This document shows positions 46,130 through 57,799 of a DNA stretch of 64,000 bases, in pieces. A model generated the notes under the pieces. It made no database searches. It saw nothing but the letters and a program-made list of their open reading frames with translations, and had not been told where the DNA came from. A program made the position numbers and the translations under genes. Source of the DNA: Didymella arachidicola (lineage: Eukaryota > Ascomycota > Dothideomycetes > Pleosporales > Didymellaceae); the NCBI GenBank assembly GCA_016630955.3, contig CM049998.1, forward strand, positions 434,001 to 498,000. The letters are read 5' to 3'. Positions within the stretch are counted from its first letter, which is position 1; each line of letters begins with the position of its first letter.

Positions 46130-46945
46130 TCAGATCTTCTCAAGCAACTTTCCCTCAGCAGCAACAAACGGATCCTCTTCGTCACTACTATCTACAACCT
46201 CGGTTTCTTTGATTGCTGTGTCCACCTTCTCGTTCTTCGAGACAGGTACCTTCGCATCTGAGTGCCCGCCGATGGTATCCTGTATCTCGAACCCCGAAGC
46301 TAGACTCAGCGTTCGCGGACTATCAGTACGCTTCTTTCCACTGGTGCTTTCAAGCTCGAAGTCGAGGTTCAGCGTCATCATAGATGAGTTGTTGGCTTTC
46401 TCGCCGTCACAAATCTTCGAATACAGACTATCCTTGCAGCTTGAGCTGTTGCTGAATCTCTTTGCTCCTGTCCACATGCTCTTCATCCTTGCTGAAGGTG
46501 GTGACGAGGGTGGATGAGTCTGGCGTGGGGGTGTGGGGACTGCGTCAGGCAGGTCTTTGGAGGCTGCATTCAGCAAGGCCATGGAGGGCTCTCGAGAGCA
46601 GAGTGCTGAGCTAGGTTCATGTCGGACGGAGTGCTCAGGTGAAGATGGTGTCGTTGTTGAGGTTGATGGTGAGTGGGACTGGAAGCGTAGTAGATGGATG
46701 ACATCGCTCGAAGAGGGTTTTTCTCGGAGGTACTTTCGCTCGGTATCCGTGAGGCCGGGTAGGGCATCCGAAATATCGACATGGCGGACGTCGGTCGGTG
46801 AGCCCTGTCATAGATTCAATACACATGTCTTTAAGATGTCATTCCTTTGCCAAATACTTACTATTTCTAGTGTACACTTCCGTTCGCGCTTACTGCAGCA
46901 AAGAAGGGATCGCTGGATCTTAGAGATGACATCTTTGAAGGCCAT
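46130..46945 (-). CDS. Unrecognised, probably disordered fungal protein
   Basis: Two exons (46945-46862 and 46804-46130) joined in phase 0 encode 252 aa; the intron has GTAAGT and TGACAG ends. The start MAFKDVISKIQRSLLCC is amphipathic and may attach to membranes. A short ordered-looking motif follows (PTDVRHVDISDALPGLTDTE), then long Ser/Thr/Pro-rich stretches and an acidic end (VVDSSDEEDPFVAAEGKLL). I do not recognise the family. The join is supported because exon 1 and the stretch upstream of the internal Met are both open and protein-like. Alternatively the protein starts at an internal Met in exon 2. Confidence 0.6.
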
Positions 46946-48139
46946 GGCTCCACTCGACTAGTCTGACGTGATTTGATGGACGAGTGATGTATTTCAAGGA
47001 GAGGGCGGATGGAGCTGACGTGGGTATGCGGAATGAATGTGGGTATTTCGAAGGTCGAGAGCAGAAGAGCGTATGTGGGCAATGAAGCCAGTAAGAACAC
47101 ACAATAATGAATGAGCAAATGAGTGAGGCTGATCAGAACAGAACGATGATATAGACTAATAGCACTGACGAAAGAGTGTGCCAGATGACAGAAAAACGAT
47201 CACTATATCGAGTGCTCACGGAAGTCAAGAGCATGGCAGAAAAAAAGGACCGACTGAACCAGTGCATATGTAAGAGGGAAGTGTGTTAGATCTGGTTTCC
47301 CAAGCGACTCGTTGAACAGAATTTCTACCGCGTGGCTTTGGAACACCCCTTGCTCGCTATGATAGGGACATTCCATGAGTTCCGAGAAGAGAAGCCAACG
47401 GATGCGGGCCGGTGCGCCTTGGAATGCTGACAACAATAGATGCCTGGTAACCGAGTGAGCATCAGAATACTCCAGTGTATGAAAACGAAGACGAGGAGAG
47501 CTGGACCCGGCACCGAGGCCGTGAATGATGGAGAAACAGTTTCAACACCAGAGAACATTTGGTGACGCCGATGACTGACCATGATGCAGAGGGGTCAGAC
47601 ATCTAGACCTGCATTCGGAATTTCGGCAGCATCGCACTTGTCCAACCATGCCTTGCATACAGGGTCGCATTCTTCAGTCAGGTACCGGAAACATCGGTAC
47701 TCAGCTGTGCTGTCAATGTTCCGCCTTGCTGTAAGTAACAGTGGACCTGCATGGGTGAGACAGAGCGTTTCACATCCGTGGACGAACGTTGCTGGGTACC
47801 CACCAGTAGGCGTATGCAGGTCGTACCGTATGTAGCACAGCGTAAAACATCATGTCATGTGAGCACGCGATTGCGCGTCGCGGCCGGATTATTGCCCTGT
47901 TAGTGTATATAGTTGCTCCATGTAGAGCTGGTCTCTTGGTGGCTTCATCGAGAAGCATAGAGTCATCGATCATCGAGCGACAAGATGATTTGTGATACTC
48001 ATCGCACCTATGACATGCATTTTTTCCCGTGAACAACTACCAATTTGTTCACGGTGACAATGTGTTGACTGAACGCAGGGAGATCGTATGTCTTATTTCA
48101 GCGTGGCCTGTCGTGCCAACTGCTTCCATGCATTACCGT
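46946..48139. other. Intergenic, no gene seen
   Basis: Promoter side of the unknown gene and 3' flank of the aldehyde dehydrogenase gene. Only open frames under 90 codons, overlapping on both strands. Confidence 0.5.
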
Positions 48140-49643
48140 CTATTTGGGGTAGTCCTTGACGTGATAGCTCTTGAGCTTAACGAACTGATCGAAGCCAAAC
48201 TTGCTCAGCGTTTGCCCTTTACCAGAGTCCTTCCAGCCGACCCACGCGAGATCCTGCATATGTTAGTAAGAACCGAAGGATAGTACGATCCTGGAGACTT
48301 ACAGGTGCTGGATAGTCGCAGCGATTGACAAACACTGTGCCAGCCTCTACGTCATCTATGAGCTCGTGTCCCTTTTCGGTATCCTTGGTCCAGATGCTTG
48401 CAGTCAACCCGAATTGGCTGTCGTTCATGAGCTTGATCGCCTCAGCATCATCCTTGACCTTCATAACAGGGATTATCGGACCGAAAGTCTCCTCGGTCAT
48501 GACATCCATATCGTGGGTGACACCGGTCAATAAAGTAGGAGCAACGAAGTTGCCATCTGGAGGAGGGTTCTTGAAGCTCTCATTATCGGGCGTGGCGTTC
48601 TTCGCGCCCTTCTCGATGGCGTCCTTGATGTGTGCTTGCACAGTCTCTGCAGACCTCTTTGATACCACAGGACCGATCTGAGTATCTTTCTCGAATGGAT
48701 CACCGAGCTTGTAGCCTTTAAGAACATCCTGTACTGCTGAGACGAACTTGTCGTGGATCTTCTCGTCAACGTACACCCTCTCGACACTGCAGCAACTCTG
48801 ACCAGAATTGAAGATAGCTCCGTCGACTATCTCCTCCGCGGCCCACTTGATATCAACATCTGATCGGACATAAGCGGGATCTTTGCCTCCAAGCTCAAGC
48901 CCTACTCGGAGGGGTACCCTGTCGTTTGCAGCACTTTGTACGGCAAGGCCATTTGCGACCGATCCAGTGAAGCAAACGAGTTGAATTTGCGGTGACCTGG
49001 CGATAGCCTCGATCTGAGTAATGGAGCCACTGTGAAAAATCTGAAGCACACCATCTGGTAGACCAGCATCTGAGAAAATCTTCTGGATCTGCTCGGCGCT
49101 GGTCGGCGTCTGGGGCGATGGCTTCAAGACGACTGAATTTCCAGACAGGATAGCAGGTACTAGAGAGTTGATGAGTGTGAGGTAGGGGTACTGTTTGTCT
49201 GTCAGCAGTGGCTCGCAAACTATGTACGATTGACGCACATTCCATGGGAACAGGATCAGCACAGGGCCCAACGGGACCTTTCTGACATAGCGCTTGAATC
49301 CTTTCTCGGCCTCTCCCGGCGTGTCCTTGAGAGTATCATCGCTGATCTTGAGCAAGTACTCGCCGCGCATGACGGCTGTCGTGACTTCTTTCGGGGTGTA
49401 CGCAATTGGGCGACCCATCTGCTCGGTGAGCTCTTTGCCCAGCGCATCCTGACGCTCATCGAGCAGCTTCAGGGCTTTCTTAACAATCTGCTGTCTCTCG
49501 TCTAGTGAAGTACGCCTGAAGGACTCGAATGCGCGAATGGCTGTCTCAGGTATGCCTTTAATATCAGCATCTGAGAGGCCATTGCGTATTAGGATTGGCT
49601 TGTTGGTGATTGGCGAGATAGTGGTGATCTTCTCGACAGACAT
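48140..49643 (-). CDS. NAD(P)-dependent aldehyde dehydrogenase
   Basis: Three exons (49643-49239, 49190-48303, 48253-48140) encode 468 aa. ALDH landmarks are PWNYPYLTLINSLVPAILSG (formed by removing intron 1), NSVVLKPSPQTP, CFTGSVANG, LELGGKDPAYV with the general-base glutamate, FNSGQSCC with the catalytic cysteine, EETFGPIIPV, and the end SKFGFDQFVKLKSY. There is no targeting signal, so it is probably cytosolic. Overall form is close to succinate-semialdehyde-type or broad-specificity ALDHs; the exact substrate cannot be given. Intron 1 is 48 nt and has no stop in frame, so unspliced transcript would read through with 16 extra residues. Confidence 0.92.
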
Positions 49644-52171
49644 GATGACGTTCTTTATCCCCGTGTGTCGAAGTTATGTGTTCACGATGCGCCTTAGCAT
49701 CAATCGTTTGTGATGGTCGTTATAACTTGGTAGAGCTTTCAATGTCCCCGCCAAACACCGCCTCCGAGATCGGTGACGTATCGCTCTTTCCCTTTTGAGC
49801 AAGTAGTGGGTCACAACACTCGGCATAAGGCTGAGAGGAAAGAACGCCGAAATTCCTATCAACCACAACGACCGACTTTGCAGTAAAGCGGCAATGCAAC
49901 GCTGGATACACCCTAATCATCTGCTCAGGACGCTCTCACTGCGCATAGAGACGTTAACCTGACTTCCCCTCTGGCTGACTTTCGACCAAGCCATCCGAAG
50001 ATCGCACACGCTCTACAAACCTCGCGGAAGCTCACAACGTGCGGGGGCCTCCAACGCGCATTAGCAATAAGAAACCGACACGCACCTGGGTTGCCACCGC
50101 CTTGGAATGTCTGCGGTCGAGTCGCAGCGTCCCTGTAGTTCGTCTGCGCGATATGGACCTGGCTGCATCACGGAATGGCTTCAGTTTTCATTGATCGGGC
50201 TTCATTTTAACATCCAGCAACTTTGAAAAACTGATTGCGAGAAATGAGTTTAGAAGAGGCATAATGCTGAGCACTGCATCAACTACCCCTACCGTGCGGC
50301 AGACGGCTCATCGCGATGTTACCAAGGTATCGAAAAGGTCTCAGCAGTCCGCTTTTGCAGCTGCATATGACTTTCTTCCAACGGCCCACTCATGCAAAGA
50401 ATGTCGACGTCGATACGTAAAGCAGGGTTTAGTCGCGTGCAAGGCATCTCGCATGTGGAAAGATGTGCCGAAAAGCCTCTGATAGTGAGGTTTAGCCAAG
50501 CTGTTAACGACGTATCATACGCTAACCGTTACGATGCGGTGCGATCTGTCAGCTGCAGTATCGCGAAGCATATAAGATTTCAGATGACCAGCTAATGCTG
50601 TTTAGTGCTTCAGATCGAGGCTACTGAACGGAGGACCACATTCCGTCTAAGACGCCAGCGCCGGGCGATCGAATCTGCAGGTCACAGGATACGAGTATTT
50701 CAAAGCGCGACTGTTGAATAGCCGCTGCGCATACAGTATGCCGTAGGTCCAGCTGTCACCAAACGGTTTCAGTACCACACGTCAAACTTTATTCGACGCC
50801 ACTGCGCCGCATCGCTTCCACCTAGTCTTATTCGGCTCTAACACAAGAACTATTGCGAGTGACATCTTGTCTGCCAGATTCAATGACTGGCTCCGAGGCA
50901 CTCATTACCGAGCGCAGTCTTGGAACCGCTATCGCCTCAACTACATGAGGTTGCAGCATCGATCTCTCAACGCCGGGGTGATGCTGCGGGTGTGAATTTT
51001 GCCACGGGTTCCTGAAGATGTGGAGTCGATACGAGAGGTACTAAAATGACTGTTCACAACGTAAGCATCTTCCTTGCTTGACAGACTTCACAACGACAAA
51101 CCACGTCAAACTTTAACGCATGACTCTATATGCTTGCCGACACGATATGGACGGCAAGATCAAGATATCGGTCATGATCATGGATAACGCAAAAGGAGAG
51201 CGCGACGTCAAGGTCACTTTATCTTGGAAGCTAGGCATACAAGAGGCACGCACACAGACCAGTCGTCCTACCGTTAGGTCCACTGCGGCTACGGAGCGCT
51301 GCCGACGATCACGGTTCGACTTGACAGTTGTGAGAATCAAGCTGAGGGTACATTGTTGGGGCTATCGGTACAGAAGGGTGCGGCATCCGGCTTCTGGGAT
51401 CAGGTCGCCCATGATCGGGACGGCTCTGATCCACCAATAATCAATCATCAGAAGCCTATGCTGCCTAGCTCGTGGCGTGCAGTCCGGACCGTGAATGTGC
51501 AGGCTCGCATCACGGACGATCCAGCATTTCCCTGAGCTGTGCGCAACGTGGAAGTGGTGGTGTGCAGCAAAGACCCTGGTCGCTGCCGTGGCTGCTTACA
51601 AGGGTACCTGTGGACTTTACACTAGCGGCTTGAGAGACGGGACGGAGGCAGCGCATCTTGAATTTCGAGCAGACGCACGCACAGACCTGCGCACCCTGCT
51701 TGTTCAAAGCAACTGCAGCATGTGGGCCAGAGAGACGTTCCAAACGCACGATGCAGCTGGCTCCGGAGATGGGACAAGTCTGCCTATCCTTGATCAGTAC
51801 TGGGCAGGCAGCTTCCAAGCACTGACGAAGTCTTAATGCCCTGCAACTTAAGACCCGTTGTGGAGGCGGAGGGCCGCCCGACCACTATTATGTACTGAGA
51901 TACACCGTAATACCGTTCGAGCGGGAACGGCCAACCTGCATAGGTTTATGCCATGCTTTGACGGCAAAAGTTCTCACCCTGAGCCGCCGCACTTGGGATA
52001 TTGAAGAGCATCTCAGCGCGCTCTTTCGCCACCGCTCAAGTACTTGACATTTCTCAGCCGTAGACTCCGATATTTCATGCGCTTACATTTGCAGTTAAGC
52101 CTTGCTTTCACTCCCCTCGGGTCGGACTCTGTACTGTGTAGTGTGGTCATTCGACGGACGCTAGGAACAAT
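49644..52171. other. Long intergenic region upstream of xlnR, about 2.5 kb
   Basis: Shared by the promoters of the divergent aldehyde dehydrogenase and xlnR genes. No gene supported; open frames stay under 115 codons. One CCGGGG at 50973-50978 fits the CreA consensus SYGGRG, but such short sites occur by chance. Long upstream regions are usual for regulators of this kind. Confidence 0.45.
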
Positions 52172-55113
52172 ATGTCCACCAGTCTCCATCAATATCCGCC
52201 GGGGCTCAGCCTTCTCCACACACCGAACACTGTCGAACCGCAGCAACATCATGTTCTGATCGCTCAACACACTGAGTTTTCACGAGCTCGCTCGCTGCAG
52301 TACGAGACACTGCGATTCCATCAGCATCCGGATGTCCATCTAAGTGGCAATGCAGTGGGTAAGCCTCATCGCTTGCCGTTCGCCAACGGACCGTTAGCTG
52401 CAGCTCCCCGCACGCACCGAGGCACGATGCTCCACGAACGATCAGGCCGAACGTCAGGACCTGTGCGACGCAGGATCAGCCGAGCATGCGATCAATGCAA
52501 TCAGTTGAGGACGAAATGCGATGGGCAGACACGTAATGTCTTTTTGAATTGTGATTATTGGCAATGAGCTGACCAGAATTAGCGTGTTCACACTGCGTTG
52601 GTACGGCCTCCTGTGCTGTCAGAGCTTCTGTCCTGCTGGCGGACGGATTCCACGCGTCTCAGCTAACAGTGCATCAGAATTCGGCTTGACGTGCGCATAT
52701 CTGCGTGAACGTAAGAAACGCGGCAAGGCCTCGCGCAAAGAATTAGCCCAGCAGCAAGCTGCTGCAGCTGCATCCTCAGACCAAGGCGCGCAATCAGGTG
52801 AGGAGCCAGCAATCGCGACGCCACAGTCTCAAGGGACTGCTTCTGAGAGGACACATATTGGAAGTTCTACACCGTCCAGTAACCAATCAACTTTTCCAGC
52901 TGCTTTCATCCCAAGTCGGTCGAACAGTCTGGTAGCTACAAGGGCGAGAAAACCTTCAGATATACAGACAGGTCGAACGATGAGCATGAGCGCTATCGAT
53001 TCGGTCACTGACTTACCTCAACACGAGTTCGCGCCTATGCACGACTTCCGGCAAAGTCTTGCATATCAGTCACCTAACGCCATGATTCATCCGACCATGA
53101 ACCCTACGGTTCCATCTAACGACCAGCATCTTGGGTTCTCAGGCCATCCCTCCATGACATACATACCGCAGTCACTTCCTGAAGATGTTCCGCACATGGA
53201 CTTTGCAGCTCATTCGCCTCTCTCTGGCTCACCAACATGGATGCTACCTTCTCCATCTGCCACTTTAAGTTCCGGTGGTAACCGGCCTCATTCGACACAA
53301 TCACTCCGATACCCGGTTCTTGAGCCGGTCGTTCCGTATCTCACAAACATTATGCCTCTAGCGTTGGCATGTGATTTTCTAGAGCTGTATTTCGAGAGCT
53401 CTTCGGCGTTGTACATGCAGCCAGTGTCGCCATACGTCCTCGGCCACGTGTTCAGGAAGAACTCGTTCCTTAGGAGAGAAAACCCCAGGGTCTGTAGTCC
53501 CGCGCTGTTGGCTAGTATGCTCTGGATCGGATGCCTAACGAGTGAATCGCCGTACCTAGCATCTTCGCCAACGGCCCGGAGCCAGATGTCTGAGAAGCTC
53601 ATCAACCTCACCATTGGCCTTCTCAAGCCATTAGTACACCAAACACCAGGAGCTTCTGAGCAAGAGGTAGCCATGTACAGCAATTCTGGTATCGGCAATG
53701 GTGTCACTATGGGTGGTTTCGGGCTGCCGTCACAATATTCTGAAGAGCACTTCGGCCTCGATATGCACCTTGGCAATCTGGACGACATCGCGACCTATGT
53801 CAACCTTGGGGTAGTGACTTCTGCGAGTGAATACAAAGCTGCGTCTCTACGTTGGTGGAACGCGGCATGGTCACTAGCCCGGGAAATGAGATTGGGCAAA
53901 GAGATGGGTACTCCACCACCGGACCTTTACGAAGCACATGTTCCCGAAAATATCGACAGGCGAAATAATGCCATGAATTCCACGGAGGAGCAACGTGAGG
54001 AGCGCAGGCGCATGTGGTGGCTTTTGTATACCATGGATCGGTATGCCACTGCTTTCTTCGACTGATTCTCGTCGCTGACGTTTCAATGCAGACACCTGGC
54101 TCTATGCTACAACCGACCGCTTTCATTCACGGATGTGGAATGCTCAGGCCTTCTACAACCCTTTGACGATCACGTATGGCAATCTGGCGACTTCTTCGAG
54201 GATTCCGCTCAATCTTTACCAGATTCCACATTTCGCCGAAGAGGTCCTGCCTTCGAATGCGCCGGCCACTCCTCCATATTCGACTTTTTCCTACCGCTGA
54301 TGACAATCCTCGGCGAGATTGTTGACCTCACGCATGCAAGAAACCATCCCAGATTCGGTACAAAGACTGACTGGGACGATTATGGGAAGGAGATCAGTCA
54401 GCGACTGGATGCTTACGGTCGATCGCTACAGGAGATGCAACAGCGGACTGTGCACGAGAACAGCGCCAACACACATGACACGGCCCCACCAGGCGCGACA
54501 TCGGGTATTTTGAACCCAAGGGCGCAAGAGACAGTGATGCATTCTCAGATTGTAGTGACGTACGGCACATATCTTATGCATACTCTCCATGTTCTATTGA
54601 ACGGGAAATGGGATCCGATCTCCCTGTTGGATGACAACGACCTTTGGATATCATCGCAAAGCTTTGTCACCGCCACCGGGCACGCAGTCTCTGCAGCTGA
54701 AGCACTTAATGAGATACTTGAACTTGATCCAGACCTAAGCTTCATGCCATTCTTCTTCGGAATATACCTCCTGCAGGGCAGCTTTCTGCTTCTGCTGATC
54801 GCAGATAAGCTGCAGGGAGAAGCGAGCCCGAATATAGTGCGCGCATGCGAAGTAATTGTGCGTGCGCACGAAGCTTGCATTGTCACTCTGAACACTGAAT
54901 ACCAGGTATGTACCATTAGATTCACGGGGAAATCTCCCTCGGTCACGAGTGGCGTCGTCAGAGCTGACCAGACCACTGCAGAGAAACTTCCGTAACATTA
55001 TGCTCTCTGCCTTGCAACAGATGCGTGGCAGAGGTATGCAAGCTTCCGTAGAACGCCGCCGGGAGACGCTGAGCTTGTACCGGTGGGGTGATGGAACTGG
55101 ACTCGCCCTATGA
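52172..55113 (+). CDS. xlnR: Zn2Cys6 regulator of xylan/cellulose degradation, XlnR/Xyr1 ortholog
   Basis: Five exons (52172-52532, 52583-52600, 52678-54040, 54092-54905, 54982-55113) encode 895 aa, the usual XlnR size. The zinc cluster starts RRRISRACDQCNQLRTKC and is completed by two splices as DGQTPCSHCVEFGLTC, giving C-x2-C-x6-C-x5-C-x2-C-x6-C. RERKKRGKASRKELAQQQ follows, as in XlnR. The middle homology region runs from VVPYLTNIMPLALACDFLEL to REERRRMWWLLYTMDRHLAL and beyond. The C-terminus ends SLYRWGDGTGLAL, as in the family. XlnR activates xylanase, cellulase and D-xylose genes, under carbon catabolite control. Exon 2 is an 18-nt microexon. Confidence 0.93.
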
Positions 55114-57799
55114 GAGTTCGTACAGGCACAGCCAGCTAAGATCATGCGTCATAACTATCGTTCTTCCAAGGTTTCGAAGTCCTTCATCGGCTCAGCCAGC
55201 TTTCTCTCCGCATTGAAATGAAAGGACGACTGCGCATGAACCATAAGATTGGGCTTGACAGACCGGGGTTATTGTTCGCACACGCTGATCGAGGTACCGA
55301 AGCTGACTGCTGATCAGCTTCGTCTCGGACTTACGGCACGAACTTGCTTCCCTGGCCAGTGGGTCTTTGCTAGCAGTCGTATTTTGCAAGGTTTGACGTT
55401 GGTATAGTTCGCAATGTTATCATCAAACGAGTGCAGGTCAGAGCGTCCTTCTTTATCCGGTGGTGGGTGACTATCCGAACCGAAAAACCATCCGTCGCGC
55501 AATATTCAACTCCATCATTCTATATAACACGATGAGCTGAAAGAGATGAAATGTGAGAGATCGCGAGAAATACGGTAACGCTTCCCGGGTGCGACCTTGC
55601 CAGCCATGCTCCCAAAAAATTCTGGCCGGTAGCAACATGCGACCTGGACTGGGCGACCAGGAACGCAGTCAAGGTAGCATCACTCATTGAAGGACCATCT
55701 CAGTGGAGTCTGGATAGGCCCGGGTTGCGTGTGACAGTCTTCACTAAGCGTCTTCGGTTGGCACACAGCTGTGCAGCCCCACAATCTCTTCAACAGTTTG
55801 CACCCAAGATGCATTCTCCGCCCGGAGTCCGTCTCGAGTGCGCCGTTAGGCGCGTACTGTTGCATGCGAAGTGGGTATTCGTCACTGCCACTGGTGCTAG
55901 TGGATGTGACATCCAACCAGAGCGCAAGGGCAGTGCTGGGGATCTTGTTAATCAGTTACACCGGCGTCGGTCGCGGTGCTCCATCACCGGGCTCGAAGAG
56001 ACCACCAGCTATGATCCTCCAATAGTCTGTTCTACCCTGGACACCGGGACTTATTCGCTGTCTGGCAGCGTGAGTCTGCCTGTGCTTAGCTGGCTACCTG
56101 CACGTCCAACAGCGAGAGCGAAACTCCAAGCAGTGCTCTCTCAGTCAGCCCACCTTCTCAATGACACGGAAAGCAGGAGTGTAGCATCAGAAAGGTATTC
56201 GCTAGTTCGGAGCTGATGTAGGTAATGCCATGAAACCCCGTCATGATGAAATAAGCGAGGCATCAACAGACAAACACATCCACCCATGCGTCGTATACAA
56301 GTCCAACAGGCCAATCATATTTCTGAGTTGCTTAGACGATTAAGAGAAGGGCATTGCTCGGGAATTGGGAAAGTCGTCGCGAGATAACGCGAGGCGAACT
56401 GATCAGATCAGCCTAGCTGTGGAAGGGGTCGGCACCGTTGCGACCGAGACTCTCGCGAAATCGTGGAATCGTCTGCTGCAGCAAATCCCTGCACGTTCGC
56501 AAAGCTTATCGGCGCCACGTAAGGAAAGGTTGAGCTGTCATCTGAACTCAGAGTCTGAAAGGAAGTCCGTGGGCTGACAGTACGCTACCAAGAACCGAAA
56601 TGTGATACGCCACGTGTGAGTGTGGAAGCGCATTGGGGACTGATGGCCACTCTGGAAGCTGAATGCCTGGTTGCTGATCATTTGGTACAGCCGGACTACC
56701 AGGATCTGCCTTCGACCAGAAGGCTTGAAGATCTTCTTGATGTCGTTTCGAATCTCTTTTTAGTCAGTGAGAGACAGCATGGGTGTTAATTTGGGCCATG
56801 TCCAGGATCCCCGGAACCTCGTGCCGACCGTTTTGGGACATCGTGATATAGTTCGTACTAATTAACCGGTGGAGATCGTTCTGGTCGACGAGCCAAGACG
56901 TATATCGGTCTGTGATATAGGCTCTCATTTCCCATCCAACCTTCAATGATTGGTACAGTTGAAACATGTCTTGTGCCTTCGCGCCTAGGTCGAAGCGAAA
57001 AGCAGGCGATGCAAGCGATTCGAGGAAGAGGAGTCTCGACCTGCGGCTCCATCGATCGCGCCCACCCCATGAGCTCTGACAGCTCCCTTCGTGCGGTGGT
57101 TGTCGCTCCGCAGGGCCGGTCCAGGGTCTGATGAGGGAGTCGACCATTATGCTGAAGCCGGGCGAGACACAGTACACAGGTTTTGATGCTGACGACCTCA
57201 AGAGCCTCCCGATTTCAATACTGGGCTCCGCGGTCCGGTTTACACAACCTAGGCTCGCGGAAGGTCCCAAGCGGTCAGAGAGGATCCAAGGGCATGTGGC
57301 CCCGACAACTTGTACATCCCGTATCCCGAGGCCTTAGTCTGCTCGGACTCGCGTTGCTTCGGACTCGGTTTCGTGGCATAACGTGTTGTCTTATGAGTCA
57401 CTTTTGAGCCTTTTGAGCCATTTGAGCCTTCGCAACAATACACCTGCTCACCGCTATTCAACATCTCGCTTGTTGCAGCGAGAACCTTGACAATCGTCCC
57501 CTACGTTAAGCGGGCTGCTACTGCGCATTTGATTTTACTAGACTAGCATGTAGTGTAAAGGGGTGCGGTCTACGCATGCAAGTGATCTGTTTTATCAGTA
57601 TGTTGTCGCTGGCCCCATTTTACGAGACGGATAAGCATGTCGTATGAATCACGTGCGAAGGTAAAAGTTGTTGACTTGTTGTTGGGAGGTACGTCGCGTC
57701 AAAGACGCGCCGACCGAGCTTTCTCCGGCCTCGGCGCGCTCTTGTCCGTCAACCGATGCCGACCTCGTTGCTTCACCCCACCACGACGCTCGACCGATT
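55114..57799. other. Intergenic, about 2.7 kb, possible relic
   Basis: Follows xlnR and holds the promoter of the second Zn2Cys6 gene. Open frames of 163 codons (plus, 55725-56216) and 168 codons (minus, 56764-57270) lack motifs. The stretch at about 56860-57030 on the minus strand reads protein-like (AQDMFQLYQSLKVGWEMRAY) and could be a remnant. No repeat boundaries seen. Confidence 0.4.

Noticed and set aside
55725..56216. 163-codon plus-strand open frame downstream of xlnR
   Set aside because: No motif, and overlapping frames on the other strand; not supported.
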